Source: Methylomonas aurea
Lineage (GTDB): Bacteria; Pseudomonadota; Gammaproteobacteria; Methylococcales; Methylomonadaceae
Length of the DNA: 60,301 bases
Reading direction: 5' to 3'
NCBI RefSeq assembly: GCF_024505045.1
Contig: NZ_JANIBM010000029.1
Coordinates: forward strand, 1 to 60,301
Shown: positions 29,422-38,324 of the stretch, piece after piece
Layout: every line of letters begins with the position of its first letter
Numbering within the stretch: position 1 is the first letter of the stretch
Notes under the pieces: model-generated
Database searches by the model: none
What the model saw: only the letters and a program-made list of their open reading frames with translations
Told to the model about the DNA's origin: nothing
Made by a program: the position numbers and the translations under genes

Positions 29422-30182
29422 TGGCCTGCGGTTATACCCGGCAGCGTAGCGGCGTCGTTACGTTGTTATCGTTATTGCTGTTGCTGGGCATCTGGCAAGC
29501 GGCAGCCATGCTGCTCGACGATCCCAGCCTGCCGCTGCCGGCAAAGGTGGCCGGAGTGTTCTGGCGGGCAACCGCTTCCGGCGAACTACCGCATCATTTG
29601 GCCTCCACCCTTTACCGGTTGGCTGTCAGTTTTTCGATTGCGATGCTGCTCGGTTGCGCGATCGGACTGTTGTTAGGCAAAAACAAAAGCCTGGACGCGT
29701 TCTTCGACAATTGGTTGGTGATTTTTCTGAACATCCCGGCTTTGGTCACGATCATCCTGTGTTACATCTGGTTCGGTCTGGACGAATCGGCAGCAATTCT
29801 GGCTGTCGTGGTCAATAAGTTGCCGAACGTAATCGTCACGATTCGCGAGGGCGCGCGGGCGCTGGACAAGGATTTGCTGGAAATGGCGCAGAGTTACCGT
29901 TTCAGCCGCAAAAAAACGCTGCTGCACGTGATTTGGCCGCAACTGCACCCGTTCGTGATGGCCGCCACCCGCTCCGGCCTCGCCTTGATTTGGAAGATCG
30001 TTTTACTGGTGGAATTGCTGGGCCGCAGCGACGGCATGGGTTACCAATTGCATTTGTTCTTCCAGTTGTTCGACGTTGCCAGCCTATTAGCTTATACCTT
30101 TGCTTTCGTCGCGGTGATTCAGGCCATCGAATGGCTGGTGTTGCGACCGCTGGATCGGGCGGCGCTAAGGTGGCGGCGATGA
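29421..30182 (+). CDS. ABC transporter permease (NitT/TauT type)
   Basis: A 253-residue inner-membrane permease with about six helices. The EAA-loop region reads EGARALDKDLLEMAQSYRFSRKKTLLHVIWPQLHPF, the contact site for the ATPase. Its ATG overlaps the stop of the binding-protein gene by one base (TGATG). It resembles SsuC/TauC permeases. Confidence 0.9.
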   Translation: MACGYTRQRSGVVTLLSLLLLLGIWQAAAMLLDDPSLPLPAKVAGVFWRATASGELPHHLASTLYRLAVSFSIAMLLGCAIGLLLGKNKSLDAFFDNWLVIFLNIPALVTIILCYIWFGLDESAAILAVVVNKLPNVIVTIREGARALDKDLLEMAQSYRFSRKKTLLHVIWPQLHPFVMAATRSGLALIWKIVLLVELLGRSDGMGYQLHLFFQLFDVASLLAYTFAFVAVIQAIEWLVLRPLDRAALRWRR

Positions 30183-30919
30183 ACGCTATCAGCATCAGCA
30201 TTCAAGACAAAACCTACCGCGACGGCCATGGCGGAAGTCAGCACAGGACGATCGCCGACTTGCAGTTCGAGGTCGAACCCAACGAATTCGTCTGTTTGCT
30301 GGGCCCGTCGGGCTGCGGCAAAACTACACTGCTGAACATGGTGGCCGGCCTGGACAGTCACTACCAAGGCCAAATTCGGATTGGCGGCCAAGCCGCCGTC
30401 GCTAAAATCGGTTACGTATTCCAGAGTCCGCGGCTGCTGCCGTGGCGGACCGTTCGCCAAAACATCGAGTTGGTATTCGCCGGCCCGCCGCCGGCTGCAG
30501 TGATCGACGAACTACTGGCCGGCATGCAGCTCGATGCGGTGCAACACAGCTATCCCGAGCGCTTGTCGCTGGGCATGCAGCGCCGGGTGGCGATTATCCG
30601 CGCCTTTGCCGTGAATCCCGATATCCTGCTGATGGACGAGCCCTTCGTGTCGCTGGACGCGCCTAGTGCCCGCCAGGTCCGCACGCAGCTCTATGCGTTG
30701 TGGCAACAACGGCCGCATACGGTATTGTTCGTCAGTCACGATTTGCGCGAGGCAATCGCGCTGGCCGACCGCCTGATCTTCTTGTCGCCGCCGCCGATGC
30801 GTATCGTCAGCGACATTACCGTTGATATACCGCGCGACGGCCGCCACGACGAAGCCCAAATCGAAGCCTTTCGCGAATATTTGTTGAGCCAGCATCCGGC
30901 TATCAACGGACTGTTGTAA
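30179..30919 (+). CDS. ABC transporter ATP-binding protein (NitT/TauT type)
   Basis: A 246-residue ATPase with Walker A GPSGCGKTT, Q-loop FQSPRLLPW, Walker B ILLMDEPF and the switch His in FVSHDLREA. The signature motif is LSLGM instead of LSGGQ, with the rest of the family context intact, so it should still be active. Its start overlaps the permease stop by four bases (ATGA). Confidence 0.92.
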   Translation: MNAISISIQDKTYRDGHGGSQHRTIADLQFEVEPNEFVCLLGPSGCGKTTLLNMVAGLDSHYQGQIRIGGQAAVAKIGYVFQSPRLLPWRTVRQNIELVFAGPPPAAVIDELLAGMQLDAVQHSYPERLSLGMQRRVAIIRAFAVNPDILLMDEPFVSLDAPSARQVRTQLYALWQQRPHTVLFVSHDLREAIALADRLIFLSPPPMRIVSDITVDIPRDGRHDEAQIEAFREYLLSQHPAINGLL

Positions 30920-30920
30920 C

Positions 30921-31481
30921 GTGAAAATCGTGGTCGCGGCCTGCCAGGTCGAAGAAATCGTCAAGAAATCCCGCTTCATCGGCATCATCAGTCCCTGCCG
31001 CTCCGAAGCCGAAGCGCTGGCAGTGTTAACCGATCTGCACCGGCGTTATCCGGATGCCAGCCATATCGTTTACGCCTACCGGATTCAGTCGGCCGACGGT
31101 CTGGTCTGCCGCTTTCACGATGCCGGCGAACCCAGCGGCACCGCCGGCAAACCGATATTTCAACATTTGGAAGGGAAGCAACTGATCAATCTGGTGGTCG
31201 CCGTCGTGCGTTATTTCGGCGGCGTCAAACTCGGTGCCGGCGGCTTGACTCGGGCTTACGGCAATGTCGCCAAAGCGGTGATCGAAGCGGCGGACATTGT
31301 CGACTACATCGAATTTGCCGAAGTCAACCTGACCTTGGACTACAACCAATTGCAGCCGCTGGAATATCAGCTGAAAAAATTGGACGGCTGCATCCTGTCG
31401 CAGGATTTCAGCGACAACGTGCGCCTGACGGTGAAATTACCCAAGCACAATCTGGCTTCACTCAGCGCTTTTCTGCCATAA
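30921..31481 (+). CDS. YigZ/IMPACT family protein
   Basis: A 186-residue protein with the UPF0029 domain: KKSRFIGIISPC, HIVYAYRI, FHDAGEPSGTAGKPI, VVAVVRYFGGVKLGAGGL. It begins with GTG, 1 bp after the ABC ATPase stop. The YigZ family is linked to translation or nucleic acid binding, but its role is not settled. Confidence 0.9.
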   Translation: MKIVVAACQVEEIVKKSRFIGIISPCRSEAEALAVLTDLHRRYPDASHIVYAYRIQSADGLVCRFHDAGEPSGTAGKPIFQHLEGKQLINLVVAVVRYFGGVKLGAGGLTRAYGNVAKAVIEAADIVDYIEFAEVNLTLDYNQLQPLEYQLKKLDGCILSQDFSDNVRLTVKLPKHNLASLSAFLP

Positions 31482-31502
31482 AACCGGGCTGTATCAAGCC
31501 AG

Positions 31503-31521
31503 TATGACAGCTTTATGACAG
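31503..31521 (-). promoter_or_regulatory. Pho-box-like direct repeat
   Basis: Two TATGACAG copies (31503-31510 and 31514-31521) are spaced by 3 bp, an 11-bp period. Read on the minus strand, they match the PhoB box pattern CTGTCAT-N4-CTGTCA very closely. It lies about 45 bp upstream of a plausible -35 for the small membrane protein gene. The orientation is opposite to the usual one. Confidence 0.5.
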
Positions 31522-31564
31522 AATTGTTTCCCATTGAGAAACAAGATGTACACATTCATCAGTA

Positions 31565-31593
31565 TTGTAAATAAAAGCGATAGCTCATATAGT
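31565..31593 (+). promoter_or_regulatory. Sigma-70 promoter candidate
   Basis: TTGTAA (31565-31570), a 17-bp spacer and TATAGT (31588-31593) form a good housekeeping promoter. It lies in an AT-rich stretch, 45 bp before the small membrane protein start. A TGACTG/CAGTCA inverted repeat at 31613-31628 lies between promoter and start and could be an operator. Confidence 0.55.
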
Positions 31594-31638
31594 AGAACCG
31601 TCTTCATTGAATTGACTGTCATCAGTCAGGGAGAAAAC

Positions 31639-31800
31639 ATGAGCAAATCTAACAATCTTTATCGAGACATACTCACTGGTCTGTTTTTTACCACCGGCGT
31701 GTTTGGTTTCATGTCGGGTGAGTTCATTATCTCCACCATGCTGTTCGGAGCCGCCACCATTTCCAGCAATCTGGACTTTAACGGCTCGTTCCGCGCTTAA
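31639..31800 (+). CDS. Small hypothetical membrane protein (53 residues)
   Basis: MSKSNNLYRDILTGLFF begins a 53-residue protein with one or two hydrophobic segments (about 10-24 and 27-42) and a short polar C-terminus. A good ribosome binding site (AGGGAG) lies about 6 nt before the ATG. A sigma-70-like promoter upstream and a strong terminator downstream make it an independent gene. I do not recognise the family. The open frame upstream to 31534 is not supported. Confidence 0.75.
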   Translation: MSKSNNLYRDILTGLFFTTGVFGFMSGEFIISTMLFGAATISSNLDFNGSFRA

Positions 31801-31851
31801 CCTGTTTGTTGTACCTCCTCACGCGATCAAGCAGTAGCTCTGTTTAGCTTG

Positions 31852-31891
31852 GCCCGTCCACCTGTCAACAGGTGAGGCGGGCATTTTTTTT
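31852..31891 (+). terminator. Intrinsic terminator of the 53-residue protein gene
   Basis: A long stem with GCCCG and CACCTG arms (31852-31863) pairing with CAGGTG and GCGGGC (31868-31882), then eight T. It is a classical rho-independent terminator, right before the convergent djlA end. Confidence 0.9.
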
Positions 31892-32693
31892 AAAAGCCCC
31901 GGTTTTCTTTGATCGTCTCGTAAGCTTTTCTGATCTGCTGGGTTTTCTGTTTGGCCAGCGCCATCATTTCTTCCGGCAAACCTTTAGCCACCAACTTATC
32001 CGGATGATGCTGGCTCATCAGCCGGCGGTAAGCTTTTTTGACTTCGGCGTCGCTGGCTGCCGACACCACCCCCAGCGCGGCATAAGCATCCGCCAATTGC
32101 GGCGCGGCCGGATCCGAGGTTGATGACCTGCCGCTCTGCTGGCGAAAACGCTGCTGCGCGGCAACCTGGCCCTTGATCAGCCGATATTCGAATTCCGACA
32201 AGCCGAGCTGCCGGCAAATATCCGCCAGCAAGGCTTCCTCGCTGGCATCGAACACACCATCTGCAAAAGCCGCCTGCAATTGGATTTCGACGAACATCCG
32301 CAACAAATGCGTACGCCGGTGGCACTCGTTGCGAAATTGCTGCAGCACCTCCGCCAATGGGAAGCCGGCTTGCTTGCCCTGGCGAAATAAGTGGATCGCC
32401 GCGTCGCGCAATTCCGGAGTCAGTTCCATATTGTCCATGACCCGGTTAGCCAAGCCGATTTCCTCGCTCGACACCCGGCCATCGACCTTCGCCAGATGTC
32501 CCATTACGGCAAAGGTTGCAGTAAAAAACGCGGTCTGTACCCGATGTTGCTCACCCGGATGCAAAGTCTGATCCGCCATGCCTTGCATCCCGGTATCGAA
32601 CTGGTGTCCGACCGCGGCGCCGAAAATGGCGCCCAGCGGCCCACCCATCAAGAGGCCGAAAGCGCCGCCAACTAATTTGCCCAACCAACTCAT
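31890..32693 (-). CDS. djlA: DjlA-type co-chaperone (TerB plus J domain)
   Basis: A 267-residue protein: N-terminal Gly-rich membrane segment (GKLVGGAFGLLMGGPLGAIF), a TerB-like helical domain (about 55-180) and a C-terminal J domain with the HPD motif in SQHHPDKLVAKGLPEEMM. It should stimulate DnaK at the inner membrane. The length matches E. coli DjlA (271). It is divergent from purC. Confidence 0.92.
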   Translation of the reverse strand: MSWLGKLVGGAFGLLMGGPLGAIFGAAVGHQFDTGMQGMADQTLHPGEQHRVQTAFFTATFAVMGHLAKVDGRVSSEEIGLANRVMDNMELTPELRDAAIHLFRQGKQAGFPLAEVLQQFRNECHRRTHLLRMFVEIQLQAAFADGVFDASEEALLADICRQLGLSEFEYRLIKGQVAAQQRFRQQSGRSSTSDPAAPQLADAYAALGVVSAASDAEVKKAYRRLMSQHHPDKLVAKGLPEEMMALAKQKTQQIRKAYETIKENRGF

Positions 32694-32762
32694 GCGTTAA
32701 CTATCCCTCTTTCGATTGATGATAAAATTTCGAACACTATCCACTGACTATCCGCCCCCGAT

Positions 32763-33656
32763 ATGAACGTCCCCGCCGCACTATACGAATCCTCTCTGCC
32801 ACATCTGAAACTGCTCGGCCGCGGCAAAGTCCGCGACATGTACGAAATCGACGACAGCCATCTGCTGATCGTCACCACCGACCGGATGTCGGCGTTCGAC
32901 GTGATCATGCCCGATCCGATTCCGGGCAAAGGCCGGGTATTGACCAGTGTCTCCAACTTCTGGTTCGAAAAAATGCGCGACATCATTCCGAACCACTTGA
33001 GCGACGACTTAACGCTGGCCGACGTGATTCCCGATCCGGAGCTCAGAGCCCAGGTCGAAGGCCGTGCCATCGTCGTCAAACGCCTGAAACCGTTGCCGGT
33101 GGAAGCCATCGTCCGCGGTTACCTGATCGGTTCAGGCTGGAAGGACTACCAGCGTTGCGGCGCGGTCTGCGGCATCGAACTGCCGGCAGGCCTGCAACAG
33201 GCGCAGCAACTGCCGCAACCGATCTATACGCCGTCCAGCAAAGCCGAAGTCGGCGTGCACGACGAGAACATCAGCTTTGCCGACACCGTGGCGTTGATGG
33301 GAGAGGAAATCGCCGGCAAAGTTCGCGACGCCAGCTTGCAACTGTATACCACCGCTGCCGAATACGCCCGCCAGCGCGGCATCATCATCGCCGATACCAA
33401 GTTCGAATTCGGCCTGGACGCCGCCGGCACGCTGTTCCTGATCGACGAAGCACTGACTCCGGACTCGTCGCGCTTCTGGCCGGTCGAACAATACCAAGTC
33501 GGCATCAGTCCGCCCAGCTTCGACAAGCAGTATTTGCGCGACTACCTGGAAACCTTGGATTGGAACAAAACCGCTCCCGGCCCAAAATTGCCGGAAGATG
33601 TCAGCCGGAAGTGCGCCGAGAAATACCGCGAAGCGGAATTGAAGCTGCTGGGCTGA
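32763..33656 (+). CDS. purC: Phosphoribosylaminoimidazole-succinocarboxamide synthase
   Basis: A 297-residue SAICAR synthase for de novo purine synthesis, joining CAIR and aspartate with ATP. Family blocks: [66 protein letters not shown] and [14 protein letters not shown]. It is of the longer type (E. coli has 237 residues). It has its own upstream region, shared with divergent djlA. Confidence 0.96.
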   Translation: MNVPAALYESSLPHLKLLGRGKVRDMYEIDDSHLLIVTTDRMSAFDVIMPDPIPGKGRVLTSVSNFWFEKMRDIIPNHLSDDLTLADVIPDPELRAQVEGRAIVVKRLKPLPVEAIVRGYLIGSGWKDYQRCGAVCGIELPAGLQQAQQLPQPIYTPSSKAEVGVHDENISFADTVALMGEEIAGKVRDASLQLYTTAAEYARQRGIIIADTKFEFGLDAAGTLFLIDEALTPDSSRFWPVEQYQVGISPPSFDKQYLRDYLETLDWNKTAPGPKLPEDVSRKCAEKYREAELKLLG

Positions 33657-33708
33657 GCTCTGCCGAATTTATCTGCATTCGCCTTTGTCGGGCTGACGGC
33701 GAAACCGC

Positions 33709-34035
33709 TCAGCCCAGATCCGCATCCCGTTCGCCGGTACTGATCCGGCCGCCCGCCACCGCCTCGACGATGTAAACCTTGCCATCGCCGTGGTGGCCGC
33801 TACGCGCCACCTTCATGACGGTCTGAAAAATGGTCTCCACCAGATGCTCCGGGGCGAAGATTTCGATCCGCTTTTTGGCCAGAAACGGTTTGTAGTCTTG
33901 CACGTGTTCGGTGCGTTCGCGGCCGAAACCTTCGCAATCCATGATCGACATCCCCGGAAAATCCGGAATTTCCATCAAGGCCATCGTCAATTGGTTGAGT
34001 TTATGCGGCTGAATATAAGCGCGGATTTCTTTCAT
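33709..34035 (-). CDS. PII-like signalling protein linked to metal efflux
   Basis: A 108-residue protein of the PII superfamily: MKEIRAYIQPHKLNQL, GHHGDGKVYI and the C-terminal STGERD. The T-loop part (CEGFGRERTEHVQDYKPFLAKKRIEIF) is shorter than in GlnB/GlnK and lacks the uridylylated Tyr, so it is not a normal nitrogen PII. It follows czcA by 9 bp and is the last gene of the czc operon, suggesting it senses metal or tunes the pump. I start at 34035, with AAGGA 7 nt upstream; an ATG at 34041 is possible. Confidence 0.82.
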   Translation of the reverse strand: MKEIRAYIQPHKLNQLTMALMEIPDFPGMSIMDCEGFGRERTEHVQDYKPFLAKKRIEIFAPEHLVETIFQTVMKVARSGHHGDGKVYIVEAVAGGRISTGERDADLG

Positions 34036-34044
34036 GGCCATCCT

Positions 34045-37000
34045 TTAAAGCTCGTCGGCTTCGGCAAAGTAACGGTATAGCGCCGGCAGCAGGGTCAAGG
34101 TTAGCAAGGTCGCGCTAATCAGGCCACCGATAATGACCACGGCAAACGGTTTGGCGGTCTCGGAGCCGACGCTGGTGGATAATGCCGCCGGGAACAAACC
34201 CAGCATCGCCATCAACGCCGTCATCACCACCGGCCTGAGCCGGCTGACCGAGCCGTTGACGATCGCGTCGTGCAAGGATTGGCCCTCGCGGCGCAGTTTG
34301 TTCAACTGCGACACCAGAATCACGCCGTTCTGCACGGCAATCCCGAACAAGGCGATGAAACCCACCGCGGCGGAGACGCTGAGATTGATGCCGGTTGCCA
34401 GCAGGATCAACAGGCCGCCGATCAACGCAAACGGCACGTTCATCACGATTAAAAGCGCATTTTTAACCGACATGAAAGTCCAGAACAACAACACGAAGAT
34501 CAAACCCAGACTGATCGGCACGATAATCGCCAAGCGCTTCATCGCCCGCTGCTGGTTCTCGAACTGGCCGCTCCAGACGATGCGGTAACCGGGCGGCAAC
34601 GCCACTTGCGCCGCTACCTTGGCTTGGGCTTCGGCGACGAAGCTGCCCTGGTCGCGGTCGATCAAATTGCATTTGATCGCGATCCGGCGCATGTTTTCTT
34701 CGCGGCTGATACGGGATGCGCCTTGGTTGACCTTGATCGTCGCCAATTCGGACAACGGAATCAATTGCCCCGCCGGAGTTTGCACGGTCAGGCTTTCCAG
34801 GCCGGATATCGAATCGCGGGCGTTTTCGGCATAACGCAGCGCAATATCGAAGCGGCGTTCGCCCTCCAGAAACTGGGATGCCGCTTTGCCGCCCATGCCG
34901 ATTTCCAATACCTGTTCCACATCGGCAACGTTGATGCCGTAGCGGGAGATCTTGGCCCGGTCGATGTCGACGATGACCTGGGCCAAACCGGCTTGCTGTT
35001 CGGCGGCGACATCGCTGGCACCGCGAATGCCGGCCAGGATATGGGTAATCTGGTCTGCTTTATCCTGCAAGGTTTGCAGATCGCTACCGAATACTTTGAT
35101 TGCGATCTCGCCTTTAACCCCGGATATGGCTTCTTCGACGTTATCCTGAATCACTTGGGAAAAGTTGGTCTGAATCCCCGGAAAAATCGATAAGGCCTTA
35201 TCCATGGCCTGCACCAGCTCGTCTTTTTTGGCGTAACGCCAGGTTTCCTTCGGATTCAGGTCTATCAACACCTCCAGGTTGTTGAAGCCTTTAGGGTCGG
35301 TGCCGTCTTCGGGGCGGCCCAGTTGGGTCAGGATGGTTTTGGCTTCGGCGAAGGTTTCCAAGCGGTCGCGAACCTTGCGCTCGATATCTTTGGCGGTGGT
35401 CAACGATACCGGCGTCGGCAGCGTGATGGTCAGCCAGATATTGCCCTCGTCGAGTTTGGGCATGAACTCGGTACCGATCAAGCGTACCGACAGCACGCTC
35501 AATGCCAAGGTGCCGACCGCCGCGAAAAACACCAATCGAGCATGTTTCAACACCCATTCCAGAATGTTGCGGTAATGGTGCTCCATCGCATGTACCAGCG
35601 GATTATGGCGTTCGGCCAGCTTAGGCCCGAGTAAATAGGTCAGCATCGACGGGATAAAGGTCAGGCTGAACAGCATCGAAGCTACCAAGGCGAAGCTCAG
35701 CGTATAAGCCATCGGCGAGAAAATTTTGGCCTCGACCCGCTGGAAGGTAAAAATCGGCAGAAAGGCGATGATGATGATGATTTTGGAGAACAAAATCGGC
35801 CGGCCCATTTCGGTCGCGGTATTCAACAAGGATTGCCGCAAAACGCGGATGTCGGCGTTGCGCTGCATATCCAACGTTACCTGCACCATGACGGCTTCCA
35901 CCAGCACCACGGTGCTGTCGACGATGATGCCGAAATCGATCGCGCCGAGCGAAATCAGGTTGGCTGAAATGCCGCCCAAATCGACCAAAATGAAGGCAAA
36001 CAGCAACGACAACGGGATGATCAGCGTGACCAGAAACGCGGCCATGAAACGCTGCAAAAACACCAGCAGAATGATCAAAATCAATACCGCACCTTCGACC
36101 ATATTGTGTTCTACGGTATGCACGGTGTGTCCGACCAATTCGGTACGGTCGTAAATCGGCGTAATTTTTACGCCCGGCGGCAAACCGAACGCATTCAATT
36201 CTTCGATTTTCTGCTTGACGCCGTCGAGCACGCTGACCGCGTCGCGGCCTTTGATCAGCAGCACGATGCCTTCGACGATATCGTCGCGCTGGTTTAGCGA
36301 GACGATCCCGGTACGAGGTTGCGGGCCGACGCGAATGTCGGCAACGTCTTTGACCCGGATCGGTACACCGTCGTTACTGGCGACGACGATTTCGCCGATC
36401 TCGTCGGCCGATTTCAACAGGCCAACACCTCTGACCACCAAGGCTTCGTCGCCGTCCTTGATATAACCGCCGCCGGTGTTGGTATTGTTAGCGGCAATCG
36501 CAGCATAAACCTGATTCAGATCCAGCCGGTAGTTTTTCAGACTATCCGGCCGAACCACGACTTTGTATTCCTTGACGCCGCCGCCGTAAGACACCACGTC
36601 CGCTACCCCTTGCACGGTACGCAGGCGCGGCTCGATTACCCAATCCTGCAAGGCCCGTTGTTCGGTCAACGGCAGGTGTTTGGCGTCGATTACGTAACGG
36701 TAAATCTCGCCGACGCCGGTCGACAGCGGCCCGATTTGGGGTTTAACGTCGCCGGGTAGGTCGGCGCCGCGCAAACGTTCCAGGACTTGCTGGCGGGAGA
36801 AATAGTCTTCGGCGCTGTCGTCGAAGGTTAGCGTTACCACCGACAAACCGAAAATCGAGACCGAGCGCATATTCAGCAAATGCGGCAAACCGTTCATCTC
36901 GCGCTCGATCGGTAACGAAATGATCTTTTCCACTTCCTCCGGCGCTTGGCCGGGAAATTGCGTCACCACCTGCACGAACACGTTTTGCACGTCTGGAAAC

Positions 37001-37113
37001 GCCTGTACCGGCAGATTCTCGAAGGCAACGATGCCGGAGACGGCGATAGCCAACGTGGCACCGATTACCATCAGGCGCTGCTGCAAACAAAAAGCGATAA
37101 CGCGGGCAATCAT
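34045..37113 (-). CDS. czcA: Heavy-metal RND efflux pump, inner-membrane subunit
   Basis: A 1022-residue RND permease of the HME group with 12 helices and two periplasmic loops. The fourth helix carries DFGIIVDSTVVLVE, whose D-x5-D-x6-E spacing matches the proton-relay and divalent-metal (Co/Zn/Cd/Ni) CzcA type. FENLPVQAFPDVQNVFVQV at the N-terminus is also typical. Exact metal choice cannot be told. It works with CzcB and CzcC encoded just upstream, exporting cations across both membranes. Confidence 0.93.
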   Translation of the reverse strand: MIARVIAFCLQQRLMVIGATLAIAVSGIVAFENLPVQAFPDVQNVFVQVVTQFPGQAPEEVEKIISLPIEREMNGLPHLLNMRSVSIFGLSVVTLTFDDSAEDYFSRQQVLERLRGADLPGDVKPQIGPLSTGVGEIYRYVIDAKHLPLTEQRALQDWVIEPRLRTVQGVADVVSYGGGVKEYKVVVRPDSLKNYRLDLNQVYAAIAANNTNTGGGYIKDGDEALVVRGVGLLKSADEIGEIVVASNDGVPIRVKDVADIRVGPQPRTGIVSLNQRDDIVEGIVLLIKGRDAVSVLDGVKQKIEELNAFGLPPGVKITPIYDRTELVGHTVHTVEHNMVEGAVLILIILLVFLQRFMAAFLVTLIIPLSLLFAFILVDLGGISANLISLGAIDFGIIVDSTVVLVEAVMVQVTLDMQRNADIRVLRQSLLNTATEMGRPILFSKIIIIIAFLPIFTFQRVEAKIFSPMAYTLSFALVASMLFSLTFIPSMLTYLLGPKLAERHNPLVHAMEHHYRNILEWVLKHARLVFFAAVGTLALSVLSVRLIGTEFMPKLDEGNIWLTITLPTPVSLTTAKDIERKVRDRLETFAEAKTILTQLGRPEDGTDPKGFNNLEVLIDLNPKETWRYAKKDELVQAMDKALSIFPGIQTNFSQVIQDNVEEAISGVKGEIAIKVFGSDLQTLQDKADQITHILAGIRGASDVAAEQQAGLAQVIVDIDRAKISRYGINVADVEQVLEIGMGGKAASQFLEGERRFDIALRYAENARDSISGLESLTVQTPAGQLIPLSELATIKVNQGASRISREENMRRIAIKCNLIDRDQGSFVAEAQAKVAAQVALPPGYRIVWSGQFENQQRAMKRLAIIVPISLGLIFVLLFWTFMSVKNALLIVMNVPFALIGGLLILLATGINLSVSAAVGFIALFGIAVQNGVILVSQLNKLRREGQSLHDAIVNGSVSRLRPVVMTALMAMLGLFPAALSTSVGSETAKPFAVVIIGGLISATLLTLTLLPALYRYFAEADEL

Positions 37114-37128
37114 CTCGGCGATCCTGGG

Positions 37129-38289
37129 CTAAGGGTTGGCATCGTTAACGTCTTCCTCGGCGCGCAACACCAAGGCTCCCTCGGTAACCAACTGCTCTCC
37201 GGCTTGCAAGCCCTCGGTAACCACCGCGCGCTCCTTCAGCCGCAAGCCCATTTTTACCGGCCGCTGCCGATAATGGTTTTCGTCGACGGCGACAAACACG
37301 TAGTCGGAGTCATCTTCGGTGAATACCGCGGTCAACGGCACGACGATCGCCTGGGCATCCGGCGGGCTTTCGACATCGATGGTCGCGTACATGCCGGGCA
37401 GCAAGCGGCCGTCCGGATTCGGTAACGCGCAGCGCACTTGTACGCTACGGGTGGTTTCGTTAAGGACCTGGCCGACGTACTCTACCGTCGCCGGAAAGGC
37501 TTCGCCCGGATATGCGGGCACCGAGATTTTTAGTTGCTGGCCCGGTTTGATCTTGGCCAGATTGACTTCGAACACGTCCATGACCACGGTCAGCCGTTGA
37601 ATATCGGAAACGACGAACAGCGGCTTATCCAAACCCGGACCGACCTCCTGCCCCGGATTGACGTTTCGTTCCACCACTACGCCGTTAATAGGGGAACGCA
37701 AAGCAAAGCGGGAATTGTTTTGGCCCGACGTCAGTTGCAGATTTTTCAAGCGGTTTTGCGCGCGCTGCACTTCGCTGCGGGCCTCGCTCAGGCCGTCCTC
37801 GGCCTGTTCCAGGTCTTTGCGCGAGACGACGTTACCTTGATACAGCTCATGCTGGCGCCGGAATGCTCGATCGGCCAAGGTCAGTTGCGCTTGCGCCTTG
37901 GCGTAGTCGGCCTGGGCGTCGGCAACCTCCGGGCTATGCAATTCCAGCAGCACCGTTCCGGATTGCACTTGACTGCCCAGCGACAATGGATTGGTCAGCA
38001 CTCGGCCGGTTACCGGAGAACTGATCCGGGAAGTCACACTGTCGTTATAGGCGATTTTGCCGGCCAACGGTTCAAGCAATGGCGGCCGCGTCAGGGTCAA
38101 CCTGCTGGTTTTGACGTAGGCTTTTTTCGGCGAATCGGGGGTCAGGTAAACTTCGCCGGGTAGCGCATGCATAACCGGCTGGGGCTGATTTTTATCGGCG
38201 GAGTCGGAACAGGCATTCAGCACTAACAATGCCAACAACCCGAATCGGGTACAGCACCGGCATAAACGGAAAATCGCTTGCTTATTCAT
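37129..38289 (-). CDS. czcB: Heavy-metal RND efflux adaptor lipoprotein
   Basis: A 386-residue membrane fusion protein. The signal peptide ends in a lipobox (LVLNAC), so it should be lipid-anchored. A barrel-sandwich domain (SSPVTGRVL with LSLGSQVQSGTVLLELHSPEVADAQADYAKAQAQL), a coiled-coil hairpin (about 120-195) and beta-barrel domains follow, as in CusB/CzcB. There is no N-terminal metal-binding extension. The ATG at 38289 gives the cleaner signal peptide; one at 38307 is also in frame. It is 15 bp before czcA. Confidence 0.9.
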   Translation of the reverse strand: MNKQAIFRLCRCCTRFGLLALLVLNACSDSADKNQPQPVMHALPGEVYLTPDSPKKAYVKTSRLTLTRPPLLEPLAGKIAYNDSVTSRISSPVTGRVLTNPLSLGSQVQSGTVLLELHSPEVADAQADYAKAQAQLTLADRAFRRQHELYQGNVVSRKDLEQAEDGLSEARSEVQRAQNRLKNLQLTSGQNNSRFALRSPINGVVVERNVNPGQEVGPGLDKPLFVVSDIQRLTVVMDVFEVNLAKIKPGQQLKISVPAYPGEAFPATVEYVGQVLNETTRSVQVRCALPNPDGRLLPGMYATIDVESPPDAQAIVVPLTAVFTEDDSDYVFVAVDENHYRQRPVKMGLRLKERAVVTEGLQAGEQLVTEGALVLRAEEDVNDANP

Positions 38290-38324
38290 GAAGGAGGGTG
38301 TGAGCATGGGAAGTTACCGGCCAG

